In this document: piece after piece, positions 47,898 through 60,145 of the stretch
How positions within the stretch are numbered: the stretch's first letter is position 1
Layout: each line of letters opens with the position of its first letter
The notes under the pieces: generated by a model
The model's input: only the letters and a program-made list of their open reading frames with translations
Told to the model about the DNA's origin: nothing
Database searches by the model: none
Made by a program: the position numbers and the translations under genes
Assembly (NCBI GenBank): GCA_019426215.1
Contig: CM033406.1
Coordinates: 5,409,001 to 5,473,000 of the forward strand
Reading direction: 5' to 3'
Source of the DNA: Buddleja alternifolia
Lineage: Eukaryota > Streptophyta > Magnoliopsida > Lamiales > Scrophulariaceae
Length of the DNA stretch: 64,000 bases

Positions 47898-50800
47898 ATG
47901 GCGAATTCCCATGATCTTTCTCGTTTGGTTACTCGAGCAAACGTCTTGGATTGCGAAGACGCCCAAGAATTGTTTCAAACCATCAAGGATTTCGAAGCTT
48001 ATTATCGGGATGAGAAAATATCTCCTCTCGGTTCTACCCATGTAGTCCCGCTATGGGCTTTCGATCGCCGCGACCAATCGCTCAACCACGTGGGTCTTGG
48101 GCCGCGATTTCAACCCGAAGCGTTCAAGCAGTCTACTGAGGGTAATCCTGACTTACTCGAGATCTGGCCTGCTCTGGAGAATGACGCTCCTCTTTTTCAA
48201 TGTAGAGTGAGCGATAAGTTTGGTTAGACGAATAGGCCCAAACCGACCAATGGCTGGATTGGGGCCATCGATGCCTATCCTTGGTTCGAGAGGTTGAGGC
48301 AATTCCATAGTAAGTGGGAAGGCAATCGAATTATGGGGCCTATTCGAATAACCTGTTACCCGATTCTTCCTTTCGAACAGGTGGTTACGGATGCCTTAGC
48401 TTACTCATGGCATCCTTTTTACAACTGCTTCATCTTGCCTCGGGGTTTCCAGACGATCACTTTGGAGGATGTAGCCTTGATCACTGGTCTTTCTCTAACG
48501 GGTGTTACTCTTTCTACTGGTGAACCGTTACCTAATGCCCTTGCTCTTCTAGCATCTACCGAAACTTGGCTGAAGCACCATGGAAAAAATAAAGGTGCTA
48601 ACATCGCCTACACTGCCCTGGTCAGACACTTCATCAACTGTGATGGCATGGTTACCTCTTTCGAAGAGGTATTGTTTTTGAATTTCGTTTTTTCCCGGTT
48701 GTGTAGTAAACAAAACTTTTCTTAATTTGGTTGCTAATATTGCTGTCACCATGGGACCCATCGAGTTAGCTTCCTTGGTGTTGGCCCATTTCTATCGCAT
48801 GATGTTCAATCTTCATCGTGACCCCTCGAATGCCAATAAATTGGCTGACCCTCTTTGGTTACTAACATGCTAGATATTCCTTTATTACCCCGAGTTGTTG
48901 CACATTAGATCTATTCAAGCCCTCGAAGACTCGATTCGAAATGAAGTACAGAGGCCTTCGAAGAATACCACTGGTCCTCGATTTGAGCCCGTTTCGAATT
49001 GGGCATGTTATGGGGAAGCTGGTGTGAATTTACTAATTCCCCTCGAGAAAGCTTCATACCTCATGGTCTTGTCTGCCATTTATAATCCCCTCTACGTCTC
49101 TACTTGGTGCCCCTTCTTCGAAACAAGGTATGACCAAGTGCACACCCATTGGTCTCACGTTGCTCTGCCCAATTGGATGAGGGCAATTGATTCTCTCGAT
49201 TCTTCTACTGATGAGCATCCGTATTGGAGGTCTGTCCTGTCCTCTCGAGACCTTCTTTTCGCTGATCATACCCCCGGAGTTGAAGTTTACAATCCTCAGG
49301 TAATAATTGAGTTAAAGTTTTTATCTTGAGTGTATTAATTTTATCTGCTCATTTTCTTATCTTTTATTTTGTAGCTTTGTCGAGACAATTCGGTATAACC
49401 CAGTGTTTCTCTTTTCCGTTCCTGGGTACCATGAATCGCCCTTGGTTAGACAAGCAATTTTACATCCTGAGCAGTCAAAGGGCTAAGGCTGAAGACCTAA
49501 TTCAAAATCAAGTCTCCTGCCAGGTTCTTCCTTGTTTTGTCCCAATTTTCTGCAGAGTCCTTCGAGTAGAGGCATGCTTTGTGGACTTCTGGAATGCTGT
49601 CTTGAAACGTAGTTACTCAAGACAGATTTTCGAAAGCAAATCACCGATATTACCAGCTCTGTGCTGGTACAGTGAACATGGCTCAACTCTCGAGCCTTTT
49701 ATCGAATAGGTAACTATATGCCTTTTCGAATTTTCCTCAATTCAAATACTCTTCGAATTAAATTTTCACCTTTCTTCTGCAGGATAATGACTACATCATC
49801 CCGTACGCCCTGACTTCGGGCTGGAGGTTCGAGCGTGATGACCCCCAAGTTCAGGAAGTTGTCACATTATCTCAAGCTCTTCGAGCATCATCTACTGCAT
49901 CTGAGCTCCCTGACATTCCATCTCCTGTTTCTCGAAAACGGAGTGCAATCATCATTCGAGAACCCTCAACTCTCCGAGAAGAGGCTCCTCGAATACTTGG
50001 TGAAAATGAAGATGAAGAGGATGACATAGACCCATACGCTCTTCAACCATGAAGTAGAAAACGTTCCCATTTTCAAGGGTCCCTCGGAGCCTCAAGTAAC
50101 TTCTAATTTATGATAAGTTTTAGCTCGTTGATTTACTGTTCATTCGTAAGTTATTCCTACTTGTATATTTTCTTTATATAGGCTCTTCGAGTGGAGCTGC
50201 TGTTTTCGAAGTTGGAACATCAGTCGCTGAGGCTAACATTATGGGCACCCCCGAAACCAATCGTGAGGAGGCTTCGCCCGGACTCTTATCTGAAGTTCAG
50301 CAAGTGTCACTCGAGGGAGACCTTGAAACGAGCAACCCCGAAGGTATATATTTCATTTTTATATTTCTTTAGGAAATTATTCCGAGGTTTCTTTATGTAA
50401 TATAGAAGTTGGTGCATCTTTGTTGCAGTCCCTCCTAATAACACTTCAACCTTCTCTCCCACTCATGAAGGTTTAATTCGATTGGACACTGCTACAGAAG
50501 TTATCATCAGTACCGCCCCTAGCTCTTCGAGGGCTTCTTCGTCAGGTAAATACTTGTAGCACTTGCACGTTTACATCTTCGAGAGGAGTTCGATAGTCAT
50601 ATATATATATATATATTCATGAAAAATTCCTTTCAGGGCCTTCCCTTCTCGAAGACTTAGGCATAGGGTCTTCCCTTATTGAAAACTTGGGCATTCCTTG
50701 CTTGCCCTCCTCAGTGAGGTTTTCTTTTGGCACCGCGGCAGGAATGTCTAGTATCATTGTGGATTCATCCATTCTCCACAACATTGGCACTAATCTTGCA

Positions 50801-51590
50801 GTTGGATCCCAACCTACTCTTGTCTCTCAATCTACTCTTGTCTCTTCCCCTACGTCCTCTTCAGTTCGAATAGAAGAAATTAAGGATGCTCCTCCTTCGA
50901 CTAATCTTCTTGGACCAGCCCCGGTCCTTCAAGCTCTATGGCTCTTATTGCCCCGTCCGAAGTTATGCGTCTGTTTATCATATGTATGGTATTTCGTTAT
51001 CTTCTTAAGTTCTTTGTTTAATTTCGTGGGTTCATCTTCAAGGGGTACGGTTCTGGTGACATTTTCTCAAGTTTCTCTACACGAAGCCCTTCATGATATA
51101 AGGCATAGGCTTACTGATTCTCGATTGCTAGAGGAGCTCCATTTTCTTCTCGATGAAGCGGCTTCGAGGATGGCTGATCAGTGGTTGCCTATGTTTCGAA
51201 TGGCTCGCAAAGTGTTCGAGAACAGTATTGCCAATCTTCATGCCTTTATTGATCAAGGCATGAATCCTTTCGAAGCAGAGGTGCCTTCTGGCCATGCCTA
51301 GCAAATGGATCAACTCCATAACCAGGTCACCGTTTTGGAGAATTCTTGAGCGAATTACTTGGCTCGAATTACTGTACTAGATGCCTAGATCGCCAATCTT
51401 CAAATCGAAAGGGATCGCTTAGCCAATTCAGTTGACCAAGTCGAAAAAGACTTATCAACTTTGAATGATCAGATAACCTGGTTGACCTAAGAGCTCGAGG
51501 AAGTAATTCAACCCGCTTTGCTCGAAAGAGACACTTTCGATTCCGCCCTAGATGTATTGACTAACTCTTTGTATTTTATTAAATCTTAGA
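47898..51590 (+). pseudogene. Plant-mobile-domain (PMD) gene captured by the Tat element, antisense
   Basis: From the ATG at 47898 the frame reads MANSHDLSRLVTRANVLDCE. It continues past an in-frame TAG (48225) to the diagnostic PMD block FILPRGFQTITLEDVALITG LSLTG. A +1 shift near 48700 leads to TMGPIELASLVLAHFYRMMF, a TAG near 48871, then PRFEPVSNWACYGEAGVNLL up to a likely donor (CCTCAG|gtaata, about 49299). Further exon-like parts are 49375-49707 (RQFGITQCFSF), 49785-50050 (DYIIPYALTSGWRFERDD) and 50636-51590, a coiled-coil tail (LEELHFLLDEAASRMADQWL). Host PMD proteins (MAIN, MAIL1) act in silencing and meristem maintenance. Here the domain is retroelement cargo on the strand opposite to gag-pol. 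At least two stops and one frameshift make this copy inactive. Exon limits are approximate. Confidence 0.8.
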
Positions 51591-51744
51591 TATTTTCGAG
51601 TGATGTGCTTATAACAATTCTTACTTTAGTTGTAAGAAAAACTTTGCCCGTTTCAGGTAATCTTTCGAATATAATAGTTTTGTTTTCTTTCCATATACTT
51701 GGTGTGTATTTCTTTAAATACTTTGCATTCATCGCTTTGCCATA

Positions 51745-52810
51745 TTAAATTCCATTTAAATATCTAAGTTTAAATGAATTTCCTGACAACTCTTTCGGAA
51801 TTTGGAATGGTCCTTCCAAGTTAGGTGACCACTTCCCATAAAAATGATCTTTTGACCCTTCCGGTAAGATCATTTTCCAAACTAAGTCTCCTTTTTCGAA
51901 AGACCTTGCTTTTACTTTTTTGTTATAGCTTTTTTCAATCCTTTTCTTCTGAAGTTCAATTTTCTGCAAAGCCATTATCTGTATCATCTCATGATCTAAT
52001 TTTTCGATGTTCATATTTTCGACATATTCTTCCGTTGTAAGATGCATTTGTTCGCAAATTCTTCTCGATTTTATACTGATTTCCATAAGAATGACAGCTT
52101 CATGCCCATAGACCAGTTGAAACGCAGCTTTTCCCAAACTATCCTTTTTTGTCGTTCTTAAAGCCCATAACGTATCAAGTAGCAGTTCGTGCCAATTCCT
52201 GGGGTTATTCCGTATCATTTTTGAAATACACCCTTTAATCAATTTATTTGATGATTCGGCCTGCCCGTTTGCCTGGGCATAATATGGTGTTGAATTTAAT
52301 AACTTGATTCCAAGTTGATTTAAGAATTCGAGCATCTGTGTACTGTTAAAGATTTTGGCCTGATCAAATGTTATAGATTCAGGGATCCCAAATCTGGTAA
52401 TTATGTCTTCTTTAATGAACTCCATTACTTGTTTTGAATTGATGCTCTTGAAAGCCTTAGCCTCGATCTATTTTGTGAAATAATCTGTTGCCACTAAGAT
52501 ATAGCTATGCTTTTTAGAAGAAGCAAGTTTGATTTCGCCAATGATATCCATGGCCCATCCTGAAAATGGCCAGGGCTTGATTATTGAATTCAATTTGGCT
52601 GCAGGCTACCTTAATATTTTGCCAAACCTTTGGCATTGCCTGCATGCTTTGGCATAATTTATGCAATCTCTTAAAATTGTTGGCCAATAATACCGTATCA
52701 GTGTATTAACCATCTCATTTTCTACCCTGTTTGATGGGCTCCACATATACCTTCGTGTGTCTCTGCCATGATGATCATGGCATCTTCCAAATCAAGACAC
52801 TTTAGTAAAA
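51745..52810 (-). pseudogene. Tat integrase
   Basis: 52425-51745 is open and carries the C-terminal half of the rve core and the C-terminal domain: FGIPESITFDQAKIF (normally SDNGxQF), STPYYAQANGQAESSNKLIK with the catalytic Glu, LLLDTLWALRTTKKDSLGKA, and GDLVWKMILPEGSKDHFYGK. The first half (52810-52425), with the zinc-binding and first Asp regions, is broken by stops. It ends about 150 bp from the convergent PMD tail. Confidence 0.88.
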
Positions 52811-52814
52811 CCCC

Positions 52815-53510
52815 CTATGAGTCTTTTCTGTACAGTTCTTGTCCATCATAAAAATAATGATGTGCCGTTAATTTTAATTTATTCGAGAATCCTCCCTTTA
52901 CCGGATTTTTAAAATATTCAACAATTTCGCGCCGCCAATCATCTCTCTCTTTCATAATGTCTATTTTGTTAATTGAGATATGTCTCTGTTCGAAAGGTAA
53001 TACAGTTCTCGATTCGAGCTGGATTTCTGATTTAAGCAAAATCGAGTCCAATTTGTATTCTAATGCTAATTGAGCCAAATCGTTCGCTATTTGATTGTTT
53101 TCTCTTGGCACATAGGTAACTTTAACGGCATAAAAAAATTTTAATAGTTCGTGCACTCGGGCAAATGAAGCTATTGCCAATGGGCTTATACATTTAAATA
53201 CCTCCTTCACTTGATTTATAATTAATTGAGAATCACCCTTTATTTCAATATTTTTAGCATTCATTTCGAGTAACACTTCTAAACCTAAGATGAGAGCTTC
53301 GTATTCTGCTCTGTTGTTTGTACATTCCCCATCGATTTTTGCCTACATTTTTGTGATTGCTTTGTTTGGAGATACGATGCATATTCCAATCCCTGCATTT
53401 TCCCGCATGCCTGATCCATCGAAATAAAGGGTCCATGGCACCAAGTCCATAAACTTGATTTCGAAGTTATCAAGTGTATCAGTTTTCGAAGGATGGTTGG
53501 CCAAGAAATC
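52815..53510 (-). pseudogene. Tat second (archaeal-type) RNase H
   Basis: Two frames give WTLYFDGS-like residues near 53430, then ECTNNRAEYEALILGLEVLL around 53300 and MNAKNIEIKGDSQLIINQVK. HELLKFFYAVKVTYVPRENN and NQIANDLAQLAL follow. These are the D-E-D and late motifs of a second RNase H domain, which Tat elements carry between the usual RNase H and integrase. A stop and a frameshift break it near 53345 and 53270. Confidence 0.85.
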
Positions 53511-54568
53511 AGCCAACGCTTGTCCTTTTATAGCTTTCTGGGGATAGATAGATTAAATCGAATTGGAGTAGACTTAGACTCCATTTACTTAGTCGCCCTC
53601 TTACCAAAGGTTGATTCATCATGAACTTGATCACGTCTGTTGGGGATACAATCTCTATTATATACGCAGAGAAGTAATGCCTTAATTTTACGGATGCGAA
53701 ATAGAGCTTGAGGCACCACTTCTCGATTGAAGTGTATCTTTTCTCGGCATCATTTAGCAACCTGCTCACGTAAAAGACTGCTTGTTCGAATCCTCTATCA
53801 TTTTCCTGTACTAAAAGACATCCAATCGAGCAATCCACCGCTGACAGTTATACTCTTAGCTTTTCTCCTTTTCGAGGTGGGATTAAAACTGGCGCTTGAG
53901 TAAGGTGTCGCTTTATTGCTTCGAAAGCTTCTTGCTGCTCTTTTTTCCAAATAAAATCTTCTCCTTCTCTTAATCGCAAAAGTGGGGAAAATGCTTCCGT
54001 CTTTCCTGCTAAGTTTGATATAAATCTTCGTAGAAAGTTTACCTGTCCCAAAAAACGTTGTAACTCTTTTTTGTTCGTAGGAGGTTTTGCTTCTAAAATT
54101 GCTTTGGACTTATTTCGATCTACTTAATTCCTCGATTATGAATTAAGAAACCCAAAAAATTCCCGGCTCTTACTCCAAAAGCACATTTTAAAGGATTCAT
54201 TTTTAGATTAAAGCGCCTCATTCGTTCGAAGGCCTCGAACAACCTCTTGACATGCTCCTGATGTGTTTGTGCTTTGATCACTATGTCATCAATGTAATCT
54301 CAATTGATTTCCCAATGAGATCATGAAACATATAGTTCATGGTCCTCTCATAAGTTGCCCCAACGTTCTTTAGGCCAAAGGGCATCACTGTCCATTCGAA
54401 AGTACCTATAGCACCTGGACATTGAAATGCTGTCATGTTCCTATCACCCCCGACTATTTTTAACTGGTAATAGCTCGAGTATTCGTCCATAAAAGACATA
54501 TATTGAAATTGAGCCGCTGCATCAATTAAAATGTTAGCCATTGGCATTGGATATTCATCTTTTGGGGT
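53511..54568 (-). pseudogene. Tat reverse transcriptase (C-terminal) and RNase H
   Basis: 54568-54281 has DEYPMPMANILIDAAAQFQY, FMDEYSSYYQLKIVG and FQCPGAIGTFEWTVMPFGLK. A frameshift lies directly before the catalytic YIDDIVIKAQTHQ (about 54300-54260). 54051-53848 covers GQVNFLRRFISNLAGKTEAF. 53838-53509 is RNase H (DCSIGCLLVQENDRGFEQAV; YTSIEKWCLKLYFASVKLRH). The N-terminal part of the RT is displaced to 55528-55922 by the inserted solo LTR. Confidence 0.9.
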
Positions 54569-55527
54569 TGTTTCGCTATAAAACAAATCAGAATGAGGTG
54601 GATCCGAATGTTCGTTCCAAGCCCCGTGATAATCTATAACTTGAGATTATCTCTCAACCCCTGCGTTTGATACGCTGGATGGTGGTTCAAGTCTTTAATT
54701 AACTCTTTGGTTATTAATGTCGAGTATATAGACAATGAATCGAACAACTCAAGTCAAAATAAAATTAACCTATCAAATACTTAAATCTGAAAAAAGGATA
54801 ATTTATACCTCCATGAGAGTGTTCGATCGAGGATTATCTCTCAACCCCTTGCGTTCAATTCGCTAAATGGTGGTTCAAGTTTTTAACTAAATTCTTAGTT
54901 GTTACTTTCGAATACGAGAATAATGAACGAAAAACTCAAGTCAAGATAAAATTACCTATCAAATACTTAAATCTGAAAAAAGATAATTTATACCTCCATG
55001 AGAGTCTTCGATCGTGATGATTACAAATAAATTGCGGATACAAGCTTTGCAGCCGAATCCCGGCGATTCTTGAAAAGCAACTATTACATTATTCTACGGC
55101 TACTCCTAATTTACGCTATGAACTACTATTAATACTAGAGCTAATTCTAAAAAAATGAAACTGTAGAAGTTTGTGATTCTGATGATGTCTTTTTCCTTCA
55201 TCTTGGCCTCCTATATATCTTGGCCTTGGGAAACCTATGTTCTTCTTTATTGGGAACTGCCATCAACTGCCTCCAACCGTCTCTTTCAAAATCCTCAACT
55301 TGGAGCGTCTTCCTTGAGTGCAGATTACTAGCTTTTGGACTCTCTTTATTTCTTCAGATTCGATCATTGGGTTTTTATCAACCCAGCCTACATTTTTGCC
55401 ATTTTCTGAGTTTATTGGGCCTTATCTTACCTACCTGTGGACCCAATTTCCTTCTTTTCGAATTTTTGCAGTTTTGGCTATTTGGTCTCTGTAATTCGAA
55501 AGCCCAAATTATTTTATGGTGTAAACA
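54569..55527 (-). mobile_element. Solo LTR of the Tat family inside the reverse transcriptase
   Basis: 959 bp with ends TGTTTCG and GTGTAAACA, as in the flanking Tat LTRs. The pentamers GGGGT (54564-54568) and GGTGT (55528-55532) differ at one base. The RT frame (DLNKATP before, PKDEYPMP after) resumes across it. It is longer than the 762-bp LTRs because of an internal duplication at 54645-55018. Confidence 0.85.
54645..55018. repeat. 187-bp tandem duplication within the solo LTR
   Basis: Two adjacent copies start gattatctctcaacccc at 54645 and 54832 and end around tacctccatgagagt.ttcgatcg. They have diverged visibly, so the duplication is old or the copies evolve fast. Confidence 0.8.
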
Positions 55528-55922
55528 GGTGTGGCTTTGTTTAAGTCCCTAAAATCAATGGACACCCGAACCTTGCCATTTTTCTTAACAACTGGCACTA
55601 CATTTGCCAACCATTCTACGTACCTGGTTGGTCTAATGAACTTGGCCTCAACCAATTTTTCGATTTCCTCTTTGATTGAACTTATTAAGTTAGGTGAAAA
55701 CCTTCTCGGAGCCTGAATTATTGGTCTAAATCTTGGTTTTATTGGTAATTCGTGCTTAGTTACAGACATATCTATCCCTGGCATCTCATGATGAGCCCAG
55801 GCGAAACAGTCCTTATAAGCATGCAAAACTTTGATCAACTCTTCCTTTTCACACTGCTCTATTTTGAAACTAATGTAAGTCAGTCTTGATTTTCCAAGGG
55901 TGCCACGATTGACTTCTTCCAA
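55528..55922 (-). pseudogene. Tat reverse transcriptase, N-terminal part
   Basis: Open frame with CEKEELIKVLHAYKDCFAWA, HEMPGIDMSVTKHELPIKPR, FRPIIQAPRRFSPNLISSIK, the LVEAKFIRPTRYVEWLANVV block, and VRVSIDFRDLNKATP at the insertion point. This is the standard Gypsy RT entry with no internal stop in this piece. It continues at 54568 after the solo LTR. Confidence 0.9.
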
Positions 55923-56269
55923 AGGGTCTTATACATCTTGCCTGATATCTTCATCAGGTTCCAAGATCCCTTCTTCGATTATATTTTCTATCTTGTGATC
56001 TATCTGTCTAGTAAGATCATATGTAGCAGAATTCAAGCCAACATTTTCAAATAAACAATACGAATAAGAGATCAAATTCGAGTCTAGGTTCCTATCGCCA
56101 ATTTCTTAAAAATATCTTCGATAACTGTCTGTTCGACCTTATCCATAAAAAAAAAATTAAATATTACATTTCGCAAATACTAATTAAAATTGTCCTATTT
56201 TGATTTGGGCCATCTTTTCCATTCCTTCCTCGAGCTGGTTTTCAACTTCTTTTTCTTTTGCATCTTCCC

Positions 56270-57325
56270 CTAGGGCCTTTTTTTAACTGGGACAGATGCT
56301 TCCTCCTGATCTTTCACTTTGAGCTCTTTGGTGTTGTACCAAGCATTCACAATTTGAGCATTAACAAAATAAGAATTATTTTCGGCCTTAACTATTTTGA
56401 ATTTTACCCCATTCCAGCATATATAAAGCTGATGCAATGTCGAGGGCAAACAATAATTTTGATGAATCCAATCCCTTCCGAGCAAGGCGTTAAAGGACGA
56501 ACTTGTTTTTACTACAAAAAATGCAGAGTAAGAAACCATAGATCCTACTTTGACCCTACATGGCAGCACTCCTAACACTTTTGTTGCCTGTCCCGAAAAC
56601 CCATATACTGCTACATCGGCAGCTACTAAATCTCTTGGAGATTTGTTTAACATAGTTAAAGTATTTTCGGGTAAAACGTTAACAGTTGCGCCATTATCTA
56701 CTAAAACCCTGTTAATTATAAAACCTTCGATTTTGGTCTGTACACATAGTGGTTTCATGTGATTATTATTTATGGTTTTTTTCGAGAAAAACAACTCGAG
56801 AAAATGTTCATGTTCATTTTCTTTTTTCTTATTCGCATAATTAATGAACCTGAAACAGGGTGGATTACCTTCCTTCGGGGTTGTCAAAACCTCCAAAGTA
56901 TTTTCTTCTTCATCTACTTCTCCCATCTTCGAGACAAATTCTGTCGGGAGAACCGTTACCATGTTGCAGTCTTTTTCCTCTTCGAGATTCAAAGCCCTTC
57001 GAACAGAGGCTTTTTTTTCGTTTCTTTGGATTTCGTTCACCAACCCTTCTTCCGGTATACGATCCAACAGAATGTCCAGGTTGTCTCCAGATTTGAAGTC
57101 TGCTAAATCATCTTCTCTAGTTGTAGCTATCTTATCTTGAAGGTTCGCGTCCTTCATTTGGTCACTCAGGTTGTCCATCTCCTTTTCAAGGTCCTCATGG
57201 ATTGACCTCTTTACTATCTTCGATTTCAATGTACCTTTTGCCAAGGCCTCCTCCTTGATCCTTAAATTGGCGATCACGGTCTCTTGTTGCATCTCCATCG
57301 CTATGGCCGCTTTCGAGTATGCCAC
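56270..57325 (-). pseudogene. Tat aspartic protease and upstream linker
   Basis: A 351-codon open frame. The N-terminal 150 residues are a charged linker (KEMDNLSDQMKDANLQDKIA). Residues 200-310 form the retropepsin, with FIINRVLVDNGATVNVLPEN (catalytic DNGA in place of the usual DSG/DGG) and SFNALLGRDWIHQNYCLPST. The frame is uninterrupted here, though its neighbours gag and RT are broken. In an active element it would be part of the polyprotein. Confidence 0.85.
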
Positions 57326-57430
57326 TTGTTGGGCAATCGATTTAGCCCTATTACTCTTGCTTGGTTCGAAATTCTCACGATATTCACTCCCTTGTGGGTG
57401 ATTGTAAGGTAATCCTTTGCCCCCATGACC

Positions 57431-59330
57431 TCAAAAATGCCTTTGGTGAGGCATTAGGCCTGGATACCTGTTGCCCAATTCCTGTCTAGGCCTCTTATTC
57501 CAGCTTTCCGCCTTCTGATAAGCGGGAATCCAATTGAGGTCATTTTCGATCACTTGCAACCTCACCAATTCATAATGGAAAGTATCGGCGCAATGATGCC
57601 AGAGAGCCTTTTGTAGTTTAGTCAAATTATTCACCACTCGAGTGGGTGTCTCGTACTTGGTTTCACACAGGGGGGGGGGGGGAGGGGAGCATTTCGAGCT
57701 CTTGTTTGTAAGTTCTTCCTTCATTCTTCAAGTTTTCCTTGGGAGGTTTGATTTCCTCTTGTTTTTCCTTCAGCTTTCCTTCTGGGGTCAAGCCCAAAAT
57801 CTTCTTCTCGATTGAGGATAAAGTGATCGGATTTCCTTCCAGCTGCTTAGCAACAAAGCGTCTGAAAATCTGACATTGGTCAGTGGTATGGAGGGTGTTC
57901 ATATGCCATCTGCACATTCCTTCGAGACCCTCATCTTTGACCTTTGAAAATGTTAATATCCCTTCGTCAATTGGCCTGTTGAACGTCTTTATAGCCGCCT
58001 TAGTCTCAATAGTGACCTGCAAGTTAGAACATTCCATATTGTTAATCTTGAGATTCAAAATAGGAAATGGATCTTCATCTATGTTAGTTTTTTTAATATC
58101 AGGAAAAATGATGTCTTTGGAATCTATCTTTTCCAAGATTGAATTTCGGAATAAAATGCATTCATTTGTGTCTTGTGAAAATGTATTATGCCATTTACAA
58201 TAAAATTTTCCTTTTATTTTAGATTTCGAAGGAATTCTATGTTTTCCTTTAAATTTTAAGTTCTTGATGGCTAACAACCAATCGAAAATTTATTCAGTTT
58301 TCGTTACATCAAAGGTATAATTCTTTTCTTTTTTCGTTTGTAATGAACCAATCGCCATACAGTCTTTCTGTTCGAGGGCTTCACATTGATAGGGAGGTCC
58401 TTTTACAAATTCTGCTAGGTCGACTTCATAAGCTTCTTCGAACACCCATGGAGTTCCAATTTTGAAGGCATTAAAGCCTTGATGTTTTCTATTATTTTCT
58501 TCCTTAAGCATGTTTTCGTATCTTATTGCACTTTCGGCCAAACTTCTGAAATTGGCAAAAGGCATGCCGTCGAACCTCAACCTATACTCGAAGGTCATGT
58601 TCTGTTGGGTTAACTGCACAAACTCAGTTTTGGGCAAATTAGGGTGACATTTAACCCTTGCTCTCTTAAAGCGTGTTAGGAATTCCTCGACTGATTCTCC
58701 TATAATCTGCCTTATTTTAGTGAGGTCACTTATTGATATCCTCGGATCTGTTCGAGCGAAATGATTTTAAAATTGGAACTGCATCTCGTCCCAACTATTT
58801 ATAGAATTTGGGGTTAGGCTTATATACCAATTAAAGGCCGATCCTGTTAATGAACTAGGAAAAAGCCTTAATTTGAGAAAATCTTGATCCGAGGCTTCTC
58901 GGCATTGGCATGTGAACCTGGATAGATGCTCGAGAGCGGAGACATGGTCATCTCTGGAAAATAAGGGGAAATCGGGGATTTTATAATTTCGAGGAAAAGG
59001 GAAGTTTCTGTCTATCCAATCAGGATAGGGTTTCCCTGGAATCAATCTATGGCTTCTTCGAGAACCCGGTCCATACATCCTCTCAATAACCATTTTGATC
59101 TGATTCTGAACAGAATCAGGGAACTGTCCCCCAATATTTCCTCCCATATGGGCATCGGGCACAGCTTGCCCTCCTGCATATGGTACTTGAATATTATTTG
59201 GGAACGTAGGAATTCCTTGACCCATTGATGGATTCGAAGAACCATTGTTTCCCATAGGGAAAGGAGTGTTTGAAACTCCTGGATAAGTCGGCATTTGACT
59301 CTGACCCCAAGGTATTGCCCTTGGGTAAAT
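57431..59330 (-). pseudogene. Tat gag capsid and zinc-finger region
   Basis: 59294-58767 holds PYPDWIDRNFPFPRNYKIPD, FTCQCREASDQDFLKLRLFP and FNWYISLTPNSINSWDEMQF. After a stop and frame change the capsid goes on with EFLTRFKRARVKCHPNLPKT and FVQLTQQNMTFEYRLRFDG (58637-58290). 58277-57663 has two C-H-H-C-like units (CKWHNTFSQDTNECILFRN; CRWHMNTLHTTDQCQIFRRF) typical of Tat gag. 57724-57431 is the C-terminal tail. A G12-13 tract near 57669 adds a likely frameshift. Confidence 0.85.
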
Positions 59331-60110
59331 GCCGAGGGTATTTCGAAACTATTAAAGCGGTTACTAATGTGGTTGCCACGGGAACTTTGCCCATAACCAA
59401 CTGTTGGGATTAGAACGTTTGGTCTCGAAGACTGTGGTTTGATTCGAATTAGCATTTTGAGGAATATTCGGAGGAGGACGCATGTTTTGAACAAAATTTT
59501 GTTGTCTTATTCCTGTTTGCCCTCCAGGCATAAATGGGTTTACAAAATTATGTTCATTTACAAGGGAGGTGTTTGACGTCTAACCGACCTCGAACCGACT
59601 ACTCCTATTTCTGGTTTCTCAAGGGTAACCAGGCGGAGGTTCTCCTAAATTCACGTGTCTTGTTCGAACTATTGGTTCTACTGTTATCAATTGTGACACC
59701 TTTTCTATTAGGACGTTATGTCTTTCGATTAGTGTTTCCAATGCATTAGCTACATGGGTATTTACCATCCTCGAGAAGGCATCGCATGCCTAGTTAAATA
59801 TCTCTCCTAATTCGGTTACAACTCGAGTAACCTCTCGAGCTAAGCCCTCTTGGGCATTCACAGCAATATCTTGCACTATTGCAGTAAATATTCGGGCAGA
59901 TTCTTGAGCCAGTGCTCGGTACTGATCATTGAATTCCCTTCGTTGATCATCTCGAGCCCCCATTAAAGTCTGTTTCATGACTTTAACAAATTGCTCATAC
60001 ATTTTGTTTGCTCTAATCCTGTGCCGAGACACAGGCTGTGTTTCAAGATCGTCATTCGGCTCTTGTCTAGAAGAATCTTCTGACATCTTATAATAGGTTT
60101 ATGGAAGTCA
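59331..60110 (-). pseudogene. Tat gag N-terminal part
   Basis: 60086-59790 is open: MSEDSSRQEPNDDLETQPVS and MYEQFVKVMKQTLMGARDDQ, with helices up to VTELGEIFN. A TAG follows and the same frame goes on (THVANALETLIERHNVLIEK). Between 59330 and 59600 it is Asn/Pro/Gln-rich with frame changes. The start is the first ATG after the primer site. Confidence 0.7.
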
Positions 60111-60121
60111 AATTCAACTAA

Positions 60122-60139
60122 CTCCCACTGTCATCGCCA
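60122..60139 (-). other. Tat primer-binding site
   Basis: The minus strand TGGCGATGACAGTGGGAG, about six bases inside the LTR end, corresponds to the TGGCG... primer sites of Tat/Athila elements. Confidence 0.65.
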
Positions 60140-60145
60140 AAAATT

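Noticed and set aside
56759..57140. Several plus-strand frames over the Tat protease linker
   Set aside because: They are antisense shadows of the minus-strand frame 57325-56270, which carries the real protease motif.
57663..57685. G12-13 tract as a programmed frameshift site
   Set aside because: The element is decayed here and homopolymer length is unreliable. Slippage or a sequencing error is a simpler explanation.
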